This document shows, in pieces, positions 1-7,558 of a stretch of 33,674 bases of DNA (within the stretch, counting starts at the first letter, position 1; every line of letters starts with the position of its first letter). The stretch is from an uncultured Lentisphaerota bacterium. Its GTDB lineage: Bacteria > Verrucomicrobiota > Lentisphaeria > Oligosphaerales > CAITYL01. Position numbers and translations under genes: made by a program. The stretch covers positions 1-33,674 of the forward strand of contig CAITSE010000277.1 in the NCBI GenBank assembly GCA_903894975.1, given 5' to 3'. The notes below the pieces were generated by a model. The model was not told the DNA's origin. It saw nothing but the letters and a program-made list of their open reading frames with translations, and ran no database searches.

Positions 1-194
1 AACCCCCCGGGGACACTGGGGTTGGGGGGGGGGGCACCGACGGCCCGGGCGGATACAGAATGAAAATAAACAGGATAAAAGCAAAAACAACCCGGCCGGA
101 CAGGTAAATTCCGGCGCCTGGCAGCGGCGTCCCCCCGGCCGCCAGCCCATGCTATATTTGATTCGTTACCCCCCCCTTGAAAGAATTCCCTCCC
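1..194. other. Left-edge non-coding stretch with G11 homopolymer
   Basis: I see no convincing gene here. The first 23 bases can pair as AACCCC with GGGGTT, followed directly by an 11-base G run (24-34). A TATATT hexamer at about 152-157 could be a -10 box for the kinase gene, but no matching -35 box is clear. The C-rich stretch just before the kinase start carries no good Shine-Dalgarno sequence. Confidence 0.4.
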
Positions 195-1370
195 ATGAGT
201 TTTTCTTCCGCAGAAATCAAACAACAAATCTTGGCGCGCGAGGCCAGCCTCCGTGAGCCCGGCTCCCAGCTCTTTTCCCAGGGCCGCTACGAAATTCAGC
301 GGGTGCTGGGTGAAGGCGGCATGGGCATCACCTGCCTCGCCAACGAGATCAGCGCCGGCAACCTGCGCCGCCCCGTGGTCCTCAAGTTCGTCAAAGACAG
401 CCTGGCCCCGGAACAGTTGACGCAGTTTCTCAATGAGGCGCAGCTCAGCATCCTCTTCAATCATCCGAACCTGCTGCCCGTCTACCGTCTGGAATCCGAA
501 GTCCTCCGCATCGAAGTGCCCAAGGCCATCTTCAGCCGCACCTACGACCACATGGTCTATTACACCGTGATGCAGTACATCGACGGCTGGAACGTGCGCC
601 AGATCGTCGACCGCCTGCGCAATCTCAGCATCACCATGAACCACGACATCGCCATGTACCTGATCTCCCGGATCTGCCGCGGCCTGCATTACGTCCACCA
701 GTACCGGGATGAAAACCACAACGAACTCGGCCTCGTCCACCGCGACATTTCCCCCGAAAATATCCTCGTCGACCGCTTCGGCCGCATCAAGGTCGCCGAC
801 TTCGGCATCGCCCGCGCCGTCAAACGCGGCGGCGTAGATACCAACGTCAATGCCGGCAAGCTCATCTATTGCGCTCCCGAACAGCTCGACGGCAAGATCC
901 TCGACTGCCGCGCCGACATCTACTGCGTCGGCCTGCTCATGTATTTCCTCTTCACCGACAATGATCGGTTCATCGCCGAGATCAACACCGACCATCCCCG
1001 CGAACGCATCCGCCAGAAAATGAAAAAACCGCCTGCCGCCGAAGAGCTTAAGCACGTCAATCCGCGCCTGGCCCATATCTGCATGGTCTGCCTCCGCGAA
1101 AATCGCGCCGAACGCTATCAGAACTGCGAGGATCTGGCCACGGACCTGGACATTTTCTTCAAGGACTCGGGCAAGGTCGTGACCAACGACATCCTCGAAG
1201 AATTCCTCATCGACCTGTTCAGCCAGAAGCCGAACTTCGTCTCCCGCCGCTTCATCTCCCTGGCCGGCACCCCGCATCTTGAACAGCCGGCTTACAAGCC
1301 CCTGCGCGGCCTCACCCCCGAAGCCATGCCCGAACACGTCTCCACCGTCCGCATGGATGAAACCACCTAG
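195..1370 (+). CDS. Serine/threonine protein kinase, cytoplasmic
   Basis: A 391-residue Hanks-type kinase that would transfer the gamma phosphate of ATP to Ser/Thr of unknown targets. Visible motifs (numbered from this ATG): glycine-rich loop GEGGMG at 39-44, the VVLKF lysine at 64, catalytic loop HRDISPEN from 182, DFG at 202-204 and APEQ from 227. The catalytic loop has Ser where HRDLKPEN kinases have Lys; this HRD-x-S-P-x-N form is known from other bacterial kinases and need not mean inactivity. No transmembrane segment or sensor domain follows the kinase domain, only about 60 residues ending near LFSQKPNFVSRRF, so it is probably soluble and depends on partners for input. A TTG 18 bases upstream (177) is an alternative start; ATG at 195 is preferred although its Shine-Dalgarno is weak. 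It is the first gene of the window and is followed by a repeat. Confidence 0.9.
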   Translation: MSFSSAEIKQQILAREASLREPGSQLFSQGRYEIQRVLGEGGMGITCLANEISAGNLRRPVVLKFVKDSLAPEQLTQFLNEAQLSILFNHPNLLPVYRLESEVLRIEVPKAIFSRTYDHMVYYTVMQYIDGWNVRQIVDRLRNLSITMNHDIAMYLISRICRGLHYVHQYRDENHNELGLVHRDISPENILVDRFGRIKVADFGIARAVKRGGVDTNVNAGKLIYCAPEQLDGKILDCRADIYCVGLLMYFLFTDNDRFIAEINTDHPRERIRQKMKKPPAAEELKHVNPRLAHICMVCLRENRAERYQNCEDLATDLDIFFKDSGKVVTNDILEEFLIDLFSQKPNFVSRRFISLAGTPHLEQPAYKPLRGLTPEAMPEHVSTVRMDETT

Positions 1371-1455
1371 CCGGCCAAGCCGGAACCACGGTTGCGGTGC
1401 TATGCGACCTTTGCGGCCGGCTTGCCCGGGCTACTGTTTGTACTCACTCACATGT
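1368..1455 (+). repeat. Hairpin repeat family A, copy 1 (short)
   Basis: Begins at the kinase stop codon. It shares about 85 bases with the copies at 4768-4893 and (inverted) 22375-22503. The arms AAGCCGG and CCGGCTTGCCCGGG can pair across about 45 bases, then comes a conserved CTACTGTTTGTACT segment. This copy lacks the distal 40 bases of the other two. Translations of it are repeat artefacts, not genes. Confidence 0.8.
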
Positions 1456-1464
1456 AAATCATTT

Positions 1465-1624
1465 GATTTTCGATTGCCGATTTTCGATTGCCGATTTTCC
1501 AATTTCAAAACACGCAACGCAGCCACACCGCATGATCAACAACGAAAACAACAGGCTTCGCCTCCCCGCGTTTGTTGCATCTCCTCCGCCATTTGAAAAT
1601 CGAAAATCCAAAATCGAAAATTCC
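1465..1624. repeat. GATTTTCGATT-type repeats, inverted pair
   Basis: Tandem units of GATTTTCGATTGCC (1465-1500) are matched in inverted orientation by GAAAATCGAAAATCC units (1592-1624), separated by about 90 ordinary bases. The same AATCCAAAATC-type units recur at 4653-4687 and 6313-6342. They occur only between genes here, and could pair to a long imperfect hairpin just upstream of rdgB. Confidence 0.75.
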
Positions 1625-1632
1625 CCTCCCCC

Positions 1633-2268
1633 ATGCCCACCCCCCTCCTCGCCGCCACCAACAACCGGCATAAGCTTGACGAACTCCGGGCCATCCTGGC
1701 GCCGTACGGGTTCGCCGTCCTGGCCCCGGCCGATCTTGGCCTGAAGCTGGAGGTTGAAGAGGACGGGGCTACCTTTGCCGCCAACGCCGTCAAGAAAGCC
1801 CAGGCCTTCGCCGCGGCCGCCGGCCTGCCCGCTTTTGCCGATGATTCCGGCCTGGAAGTGACTGCCCTCGGCGGCGACCCCGGCGTACGTTCGGCCCGCT
1901 ACGCCGGCGAACCCACCGACGACCGGGCCAATCTCGCCAAGCTCCTCTGCGAGATGCAAGGCGTCGCCGACCGCCGGGCGCGCTTTGTCTGCGTCATCGC
2001 CTTGGCCGTGCCCGGCAGCGGCGACACTCCCGGCACGGCTGAAGGCGAAGTCCGCGGCCGCATCATCGGCGCCCCCCGCGGCAGCGGCGGCTTCGGCTAC
2101 GATCCCGTGTTCGTGCCCGACGGCTTCGCGGAAACCTTTGCCGAACTGCCCGCCGAAACCAAGAACCGCCTCAGCCACCGCGCCAACGCCCTCCGCGCCG
2201 CCCTGGCCGCCGGCCTCTTCGCCCGTCTCGCCGGTTCCGCCGACGGAACCGGCGAGAATGTTGGTTGA
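1633..2268 (+). CDS. rdgB: dITP/XTP pyrophosphatase (RdgB/HAM1 family)
   Basis: A 211-residue house-cleaning enzyme that hydrolyses non-canonical purine nucleotides (dITP, ITP, XTP) to the monophosphate and pyrophosphate, keeping deaminated bases out of DNA and RNA. Family motifs are intact: the nucleotide-binding ATNNRHK near the start (8-14), the catalytic/metal FADDSG (68-73), GGFGYDPVF (152-160) and KNRLSHRA (177-184). Length is normal for the family (about 195-210), and the last 15 residues are a low-complexity tail. The start is the ATG right after a C-rich tract with no Shine-Dalgarno; no better in-frame start lies nearby. A perfect 10-bp hairpin (2230-2253) lies inside the last codons. 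It is cytoplasmic and a housekeeping gene, unlikely to be functionally linked to the GH31 gene downstream. Confidence 0.95.
   Translation: MPTPLLAATNNRHKLDELRAILAPYGFAVLAPADLGLKLEVEEDGATFAANAVKKAQAFAAAAGLPAFADDSGLEVTALGGDPGVRSARYAGEPTDDRANLAKLLCEMQGVADRRARFVCVIALAVPGSGDTPGTAEGEVRGRIIGAPRGSGGFGYDPVFVPDGFAETFAELPAETKNRLSHRANALRAALAAGLFARLAGSADGTGENVG
2230..2253. repeat. Perfect 10-bp hairpin in the rdgB tail
   Basis: GCCGGTTCCG and CGGAACCGGC pair perfectly around a CCGA loop, within the last coding codons of rdgB. There is no T run after it, so it is not a standard intrinsic terminator. It could be a small palindromic repeat that has become the coding tail, or an RNA 3' structure. Confidence 0.6.
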
Positions 2269-2278
2269 TGACATTCTG

Positions 2279-2327
2279 ATTCGACGTTGGACGTTCGACG
2301 TTGAATGTTCAACGTTCGCATTTCTTC
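2279..2327. repeat. CGACGTT-type repeat, copy 1
   Basis: A run of GACGTTGGACGTTCGACGTTG-like units followed by the inverted AATGTTCAACGTTCG, filling most of the gap between rdgB and the GH31 gene. The same family occurs twice more, at 24349-24394 and 24428-24473. Confidence 0.75.
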
Positions 2328-2354
2328 TTCAATTAACTTCACGGTGAATGACTT

Positions 2355-4478
2355 ATGCAAGAAATCCTCCCCGGCATCTGGAAGCTCACCCTCGGCCGGC
2401 CCGAAACCCATACCCCGGTCAGGCACCGCCTCCGGAAGCCCGCCGCCAAGCCTGCCTTCGCCGCCCTGCCCGCCGCCGGGGACTGTCCCCTCGCGGCGGC
2501 GGAAATCCGCGGCGGCGCCACCACCCGCGGCTACGAACTCTTCCTGCCCATGCGCGACGACGAACAGTTCTACGGCCTCGGCCTCCAGCTCCTCTCCTTC
2601 GACCAGCGCGGCCGCAAGAAAACCCTGCGCGTCAACAGCGACCCGTGCGTGGACCTGGGCGATTCCCACGCGCCCGTCCCCTTCTACGTCTCCACCCGCG
2701 GCTATGCCGTGCTCGTGGACACCTACCGCTACGCCACCTTCAACTTCGGCGGCGCCGTGCCCAAGCACGACCGCTCCGCCGACACCGCCGTCCAGCCGGC
2801 CGCCGCCGTGAACACCAACCTCGAAACCCTCTATTCCGGCCATGCCGGCCCCGCCGCGGCGTCCGTGGCCGTCGAGGTGCCCGCCGCCCGCGGCGTCACC
2901 GTCTACGTCTTCGCCGGCCCCGCCATGCTTGAATCCGTGCGCCGCTACAACCTCTTCTCCGGCGGCGGCTGCCTGCCGCCCCGCTGGGGCCTGGGCGTCT
3001 GGTACCGCTGCTGCGGCACCTTCGACCAGCAGCAGGCCGCAGCCATGGCCGCCGATTTCCGCCGCGCCGACCTGCCCTGCGACGTCCTCGGCCTGGAACC
3101 CGGCTGGCAGACCCATGCCTATTCCTGCTCCCATGTCTGGAGCAAAAAGTTTCCCGCCCCCGCGGACTTGGTCCGCACCCTGGCGGCGCAGGGCTACCAC
3201 GTGAATCTCTGGACCCATGCCTTCACCCATGCCGCCTCCCCGCTTTACCGCAGCCTGTACGAACACTCAGGCGACTACGAAGTCTGGAAAGGGCTCACCC
3301 CCGATTTCGTCCAGCCCGAAACCCGCCGGATCTTCGGCGAGTTCTATGACCGGACCCACGTCGCCCTCGGCGTCTCCGGGTACAAGCTCGACGAATGCGA
3401 CGGCTCCGACTTCATCGCCACCCCCTGGTCCTTCCCCGAGATCAGCCGCTTCCCCTCCGGCCTCGACGGCGAACAGATGCATTCCGCCATCGGCCTGCAC
3501 TTCCAGGAGACCATCGACCAGCTTTACCGCCGTCGTAACCTGCGCACCTACAACGAGGTGCGCAATTCCCACGCACTGGCCGCGCCCTACCCCTTCGTCC
3601 TTTACAGCGACCTCTACGACCACCGCCAGTTCCTGCGCGGCGTCGTCAACCAAGGCTTTTCCGGCCTGCTCTGGTGCCCGGAAGTCCGCCACGCCGCCTC
3701 CGCGGAGGAACTCATCCGCCGCATCCAGGCCGCCGCCCTTTCCCCCCAGGCACTGATCAATGCCTGGTACATCAAGAACCCGCCCTGGAAACAATGGGAC
3801 CGCCAGAAGAACAACGCCGACGAACTCGTGCCGAACCACGCCGAGGTCGAAGCCGCCTGCCGCGACATCTTCCGTCTGCGCATGTCCCTGGTGCCCTATC
3901 TCTACAGCGCCTTCTTCCGCTACTGGAGCGAGGGCCTTCCCCCGTTCCGCGCCCTGGTCCTGGACTACCCGACCGACCCGCAGGCCGCCACGGTGGACGA
4001 CCAGTGGCTGGTCGGCGACCGCCTCCTCGTCGCCCCCGTCGTCGCCAACACCGGCAACCGCCGCACCGTCTACTTGCCCGCCGGAGACTGGTTCGACTTC
4101 TGGATCGGGGCCCGCATGGAAGGCGGCCGGAAACACGAGATTGAAGTGCCCCTCGGCCAGATCCCGATCTACGTCAAGGACGGCGCGCTCCTGCCCCTGG
4201 CCGAGCCCGGCCTGCACGCCGCCGATCCCGCCGGCCTCCGCCTCACCGTCCGCGTCTACGGCGACGGCTGCCTGCCCCTGACCCTGATCGAGGACGACGG
4301 CGTCACCTACGACTTCGAAAAAGGCGCGTACAACCGTCTGGACCTGACCTGGGACCCCGCCGCCAAAACCGGCGCCGCCACCCGCACCGGCACAACTTCT
4401 TCCGTCCCAGCCTACACCGTCACAACCTGGCGCCCTGGCCCAATGTGCGGCAGGCATTCCTGCCTGTCCTCCGCCTGA
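2355..4478 (+). CDS. Glycoside hydrolase family 31 (alpha-glucosidase/alpha-xylosidase type)
   Basis: A 707-residue retaining alpha-glycosidase. The N-terminal beta-sandwich reads into a (beta/alpha)8 barrel at about 200-520: WGLGVWYRC, then LGLEPGWQ and NLWTHAF, then SGYKLDECDGSD with the likely nucleophile Asp346, then NQGFSGLLWCPEVR. The family-typical LVGDRLLVAPVV and IYVKDGALLPLAEP follow in the C-terminal sandwich. Exact substrate (glucoside, xyloside, sulfoquinovoside) cannot be read from this. I see no clear signal peptide, so it probably acts in the cytoplasm on imported oligosaccharides. The start is the ATG at 2355, without a strong Shine-Dalgarno. Oddities: residues 41-50 are encoded by a GGGGACTGTCCCC hairpin, and the last dozen residues (GPMCGRHSCLSSA) come from a small hairpin repeat, so the ancestral C terminus was probably different. 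Confidence 0.9.
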   Translation: MQEILPGIWKLTLGRPETHTPVRHRLRKPAAKPAFAALPAAGDCPLAAAEIRGGATTRGYELFLPMRDDEQFYGLGLQLLSFDQRGRKKTLRVNSDPCVDLGDSHAPVPFYVSTRGYAVLVDTYRYATFNFGGAVPKHDRSADTAVQPAAAVNTNLETLYSGHAGPAAASVAVEVPAARGVTVYVFAGPAMLESVRRYNLFSGGGCLPPRWGLGVWYRCCGTFDQQQAAAMAADFRRADLPCDVLGLEPGWQTHAYSCSHVWSKKFPAPADLVRTLAAQGYHVNLWTHAFTHAASPLYRSLYEHSGDYEVWKGLTPDFVQPETRRIFGEFYDRTHVALGVSGYKLDECDGSDFIATPWSFPEISRFPSGLDGEQMHSAIGLHFQETIDQLYRRRNLRTYNEVRNSHALAAPYPFVLYSDLYDHRQFLRGVVNQGFSGLLWCPEVRHAASAEELIRRIQAAALSPQALINAWYIKNPPWKQWDRQKNNADELVPNHAEVEAACRDIFRLRMSLVPYLYSAFFRYWSEGLPPFRALVLDYPTDPQAATVDDQWLVGDRLLVAPVVANTGNRRTVYLPAGDWFDFWIGARMEGGRKHEIEVPLGQIPIYVKDGALLPLAEPGLHAADPAGLRLTVRVYGDGCLPLTLIEDDGVTYDFEKGAYNRLDLTWDPAAKTGAATRTGTTSSVPAYTVTTWRPGPMCGRHSCLSSA
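4449..4464. repeat. Small palindromic repeat forming the GH31 C terminus
   Basis: GGCAGG and CCTGCC flank a CATT loop, just before the GH31 stop codon. Its translation (CGRHSCL) replaces any normal ending of the protein. No T run follows. Confidence 0.55.
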
Positions 4479-4572
4479 AGCTCCCCTGGGAACGCTGAGC
4501 CCCAGCTCGGCGCGAATCCCGCGGACTAGACAGCTCGGCAGAAAATGGATCCGCAAAGTCCCCCTTCGCGCC

Positions 4573-4613
4573 GATTCGAGGGCCATCGTAGACTGTCGCG
4601 GGCTGTCGAGGGC
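4573..4613. repeat. TCGAGGGC-type repeat, copy 1
   Basis: Units resembling TCGAGGGCCATCG, CTGTCGCGGG and CTGTCGAGGGC in tandem. The copy at 29514-29562 has the same unit pattern. Confidence 0.6.
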
Positions 4614-4652
4614 AACGTGTTCCAGATCAAAGCCCAAAAGCATCGCCGCGCT

Positions 4653-4687
4653 CCAATCCAAAATCGCAAATCCAAAATCCAAAATTC
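4653..4687. repeat. AATCCAAAATC tandem repeat
   Basis: Three degenerate copies of AATCCAAAATC in tandem, the same units as in the inverted pair before rdgB and at 6313-6342. No coding role. Confidence 0.7.
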
Positions 4688-4767
4688 CCCGCCCCCTCCT
4701 TGACTCCCCGATCCCGGCAGGATACAATTCCCCCCGGCGCCATTACCCGCGGCCGAAACCCCTTGCC

Positions 4768-4893
4768 CCGCCAAGCCGGAACCACGCTTGTGGGACTATG
4801 CCATCTTTGCGGCCGGCTTGCCCGGGCTACTGTTTGTACTTGCTCACGGGGAAATCATGACCGGGAAACAACGGTTTTCACTCAGAAGGTTCC
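4768..4893 (+). repeat. Hairpin repeat family A, copy 2 (full length)
   Basis: About 125 bases, aligned end to end with the inverted copy at 22375-22503. The CCAAGCCGG and CCGGCTTGCCCGGG arms, the TGTTTGTACTTG core and the distal CACTCAGAAGGTTC are all shared. The distal AGAAGG sits about 6 bases before the ATG at 4896, so the repeat appears to supply the Shine-Dalgarno of the next gene. Confidence 0.85.
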
Positions 4894-4895
4894 AA

Positions 4896-6311
4896 ATGAA
4901 CCCGACAATCAAGCTCCCCATCACCCGCTCGCCACTCGCTTGCGGACGGACGCTCCCCGGGCTTGCCTGCGGTATTTTCATGGTCCTGGGCGTACTGACA
5001 CGCTGCGCCGCGCAGGAGATGACCTCGGCAGGCAATCCGCAGTTGAAAGCCTTTTTTCAGCAGCATCCGGATGCCGACGGCAACCGCGACGGCGTTCTCA
5101 CGGCGGACGAACCGCCGTATACCCCATACCTTCGCGATCCCGCCGGCTATCAATGGAAATTCCTTCCCAAGACCTCCGCCGGCAACGGCGCCATGGTGTA
5201 CCGCCTGACTCTCACCTCGCAGATTTGGCATGGCGCCACGTGGACGCATCCGGTGCAGATCGTGGTCCCGAAAAACCTGATGGCTCCCGACATTGCCCTG
5301 GTCTTCGCGTGGCTGGATCCGAATGGCGCCGGCTTTCCCATTGCCAAAATCGCCGAAGAGACGGGAATCACCTGCGTCGGCACCGAAGGCATGTACCAGG
5401 CGTGCCTTGGCGCCCCGTCCGGCCTGGGCATCATGACGTACGGAACCCAGCAGTATCTCAAGACCGGGGATCCGACCTGGGTGGCGCTCGCCGCAGCCGT
5501 GAAGTCCCTGATCCGGACGATGGATGCGGTGGAGGAATGGTCCGGAAAAGAAACGGGAACGCCCATCCGGCGCTTCATTCTCGCCGGGCATTCCCAGATG
5601 GGCATGGCGAGCTGGTCGACGGCCGTCAGCGATCCGCGCGTCAAGGGCATTATTCCCGCGGGCGCCAATTCCCTGAACCTGCCGGCGCAGCCGAAGATCT
5701 TGAGCTGGGTTGAGCTGGCGTTTGGCCCCATCGCGCAGACGGACGCCGGGAAAAAGTACCTGGCCATGTGCGATCCGTACACCTATCGCCGGAAGCTGAC
5801 CGCGGCCAAGCTGGTCGTCCTGGGAACGGACGATCCGGGGTGTGATCCGACCATCGTCGACCAATACTGGGACGGCGTGCCCGGTTCCAAGTCACATCTC
5901 TACCTGGACAATGCCGATCATTCCCATGAATGGAACGCCAAGTCCTTTCGCGGCATCATCGCTTTTTCCCGGGCCGTCGCACTCAAGAAAGAACTCCCGA
6001 AAATCGAGTGGACGTTCACGGAGGCAGGCGGAACGCTGAAGGTGCAGGCCACCCCGTCCGTTCCCGCCAAAAGCGCGCGCCTTTGGTCCGCCACCGGCCC
6101 CTTCGACAGCATGACCGCCCTGGGCATCCCCCCCAAAATCAGAAGTTACAGCAAATGGACGGACCTGCCGATGAAAGCGGCGGCCGACGGCCGGATCTTT
6201 TCCGGAGAGGTCGCCAAACCGCCCGCGGGAGTGGCGGCATATGCAGAACTGGAGTTCGAGCAGGACGGCAAGAGCTACCAGCTCACCACCGCCCTCCACA
6301 TCATGAAATAA
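4896..6311 (+). CDS. Secreted PhoPQ-related alpha/beta hydrolase (PqaA type)
   Basis: A 471-residue protein that reads as a member of the PhoPQ-activated pathogenicity-related family (PF10142), alpha/beta-hydrolase-fold proteins of uncertain substrate common in PVC bacteria. Residues 1-40 form a signal peptide (hydrophobic LACGIFMVLGVL, then CAAQ), so it is probably exported. An EF-hand-like loop, DGNRDGVLTADE (61-72), follows and may bind calcium. Next come MVYRLTLTSQIWHGATWTHP (100-119), the nucleophile elbow GHSQMG with Ser233, VVLGTDDPGCDPT and a late NADHSHEW that may carry the catalytic His. The start at 4896 follows an AGAAGG Shine-Dalgarno; the frame stays open upstream to 4788, but that part is translated repeat and is rejected. 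The next gene is convergent, 33 bases away. Confidence 0.8.
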   Translation: MNPTIKLPITRSPLACGRTLPGLACGIFMVLGVLTRCAAQEMTSAGNPQLKAFFQQHPDADGNRDGVLTADEPPYTPYLRDPAGYQWKFLPKTSAGNGAMVYRLTLTSQIWHGATWTHPVQIVVPKNLMAPDIALVFAWLDPNGAGFPIAKIAEETGITCVGTEGMYQACLGAPSGLGIMTYGTQQYLKTGDPTWVALAAAVKSLIRTMDAVEEWSGKETGTPIRRFILAGHSQMGMASWSTAVSDPRVKGIIPAGANSLNLPAQPKILSWVELAFGPIAQTDAGKKYLAMCDPYTYRRKLTAAKLVVLGTDDPGCDPTIVDQYWDGVPGSKSHLYLDNADHSHEWNAKSFRGIIAFSRAVALKKELPKIEWTFTEAGGTLKVQATPSVPAKSARLWSATGPFDSMTALGIPPKIRSYSKWTDLPMKAAADGRIFSGEVAKPPAGVAAYAELEFEQDGKSYQLTTALHIMK

Positions 6312-6312
6312 C

Positions 6313-6342
6313 CAAAATCCAAAATCACAAATCCAAAATCCC
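6313..6342. repeat. AATCCAAAATC tandem repeat at a convergent junction
   Basis: Three degenerate AATCCAAAATC units fill the 33-base gap between the PqaA-like stop and the stop of the convergent zinc-ribbon gene. There is no separate terminator. Confidence 0.7.
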
Positions 6343-6344
6343 TC

Positions 6345-7427
6345 TCAGTTCTTTTCAGCGCCGCAGTGGGAACAGTGCGGGAGCATGGCGTGTCGGATCT
6401 TGTGACAGGACGGGCACTCGTCAAAAAGCCGGCTGCCGCAGGAGGGACAGGTGTACGCCTCCTCCTCCTGGTTGCCGCGATCCGTGGGGACCACCATCTT
6501 GTTGACCGTCCGCCGCGTCCAGAACAGAAACCGCCGGGGGCCGACGCGGATCGGGTATTCGCAGACGGGGCAGAGGAAACGTTCATAGGCTTCCCGGTAC
6601 TGCCTAAGCAGCCATTGCGCCTTGGGAAAGGCAATGGCCCGGATGAAATAGATCAACAGGCGCGCCACCACCAGCAGGAGGCCGCCGATCAGGATATACT
6701 TGAAGCACTTGCTGGGGAAGTACTCGTGAACCACCATGGCGACTTTGATCAGCGTCGCCGCGCCAAAGGCGAAAAACAGCGGGGAATAGATGCTGGAGCG
6801 TTTCTTGAGGATGACGAGCGCCGCCAGCGCGAGGATGGGAACCAGGATCGCCAGCTGCATGAGGGCCAGCTTCATCCGGTGTTTCTGACTGAGGAGAGAG
6901 AACTCCTCCCGGGCCGGTTGACGCTGCCGTTCAAGCTCCTGCGCCGCCAGATCTTTTTCCCGGACCAGCCCCTGCTTCCGCTCCAGCATCTCCGACACCG
7001 TCTGACTGAGTTCCTGGTATTTCCGCTGGTTGTCCAGAAAGAGATTCAGGCTCCGGGTGAAATTTTCCTGTTCCGTCGTGGAAAAGGCCACGCTTTTCTG
7101 CATGCCGAGCTTCTGGAGTTCGAGCAGTTGGCCGATGGTCTGCTGCAGGCTCCGGGAGCTGTCGCCCACGACCCGCTGCTTTTCCTTCTGGTTTTCGATC
7201 TGGCGGGCAAGTTCGGCAATCTGCTTCGCCAAAGATTCCTGCTTGGCCAGGAGTTCCTTGTCCAGATGCTTCTTCTCGACGGCAGTATAGTCCGGCCCCG
7301 GCAGGGAGCGGATGTCCTCCACAAAAAATCCCAGCACCCAGTAGACCAGGACCGCAAAGGCCACGGTGAAAAGCCGGATGGCGAAACGATGCACCCAGGT
7401 GCCTTTTGATGTGACTTCAGGTTTCAT
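6345..7427 (-). CDS. Membrane protein with coiled coil and C-terminal zinc ribbons, unknown function
   Basis: I do not recognise a named family. The 360 residues show: one N-terminal membrane helix (about 16-36); a long Gln/Glu/Lys-rich coiled coil (about 48-185); three more hydrophobic segments (about 186-270); and a cytoplasmic-looking tail with four CxxC knuckles (CPVC, CPSC, CPSC, CSHC), which would make two zinc ribbons. The coiled coil lies between the first and second helices, so it is probably periplasmic with both ends inside. The start ATG is preceded by AGGAAAGAAG, a good Shine-Dalgarno. It lies 131 bases downstream of the transglutaminase gene on the same strand and may be the last cistron of that operon or a separate unit. 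A scaffold or regulator of the MoxR module is a guess. Confidence 0.75.
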   Translation of the reverse strand: MKPEVTSKGTWVHRFAIRLFTVAFAVLVYWVLGFFVEDIRSLPGPDYTAVEKKHLDKELLAKQESLAKQIAELARQIENQKEKQRVVGDSSRSLQQTIGQLLELQKLGMQKSVAFSTTEQENFTRSLNLFLDNQRKYQELSQTVSEMLERKQGLVREKDLAAQELERQRQPAREEFSLLSQKHRMKLALMQLAILVPILALAALVILKKRSSIYSPLFFAFGAATLIKVAMVVHEYFPSKCFKYILIGGLLLVVARLLIYFIRAIAFPKAQWLLRQYREAYERFLCPVCEYPIRVGPRRFLFWTRRTVNKMVVPTDRGNQEEEAYTCPSCGSRLFDECPSCHKIRHAMLPHCSHCGAEKN

Positions 7428-7517
7428 AATCCGCTTCTTTCCTGATGCAGATGTGGCAGAGGTGCGACGCTGGATATATGTACCATACCCGCCGCCGCAA
7501 ATAAAACAAATGTTTTA

Positions 7518-7546
7518 CCCTCCGTGTCTCCGTGCCACCGTGAGAG
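7518..7546. repeat. CTCCGTG-type repeat
   Basis: CTCCGTGTCTCCGTGCCACC, then GTGAGAGA: a threefold CTCCGTG/CACCGTG unit in the gap downstream of the transglutaminase gene. Repeats of this form are common as dispersed elements in related genomes (recollection, not checked). Confidence 0.5.
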
Positions 7547-7558
7547 AACTCCACCGGC

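Larger units (their letters stand above)
4479..4767. other. Non-coding gap made of three repeat families
   Basis: No gene is visible. From left to right: a CTGGGAACGCTGAGCCCCAGC element with CTCGGC after it (4486-4513, related to 23555-23580); a TCGAGGGC-type repeat (4573-4613, related to 29514-29562); and AATCCAAAATC units (4653-4687). CTTGACTCC (about 4699) and GATACAAT (about 4730) are a possible -35/-10 pair for the downstream gene, but this is weak. Confidence 0.55.

Noticed and set aside
24-34. G11 run as a phase-variable tract
   Set aside because: It is not inside or at the promoter of a visible gene and lies at the edge of the window, where upstream context is missing.
1465-1624. CRISPR-like look of the regularly spaced AAAATC units
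   Set aside because: Units are about 10-14 bases without unique spacers of constant length, and no cas gene is near.
1459-2274. Long open frame on the - strand opposite rdgB, and similar long frames opposite most genes (for example 13467-14735 -, 17046-18929 +, 22538-24427 -, 27863-31760 +)
   Set aside because: High GC keeps antisense frames open. Their translations are Gly/Ala/Arg/Pro-rich or His/Gln-rich without domains, and each lies over a gene with clear motifs.
4788-4895. Upstream extension of the PqaA-like protein
   Set aside because: It is translated repeat family A. The ATG at 4896 has a Shine-Dalgarno and begins a normal signal peptide.
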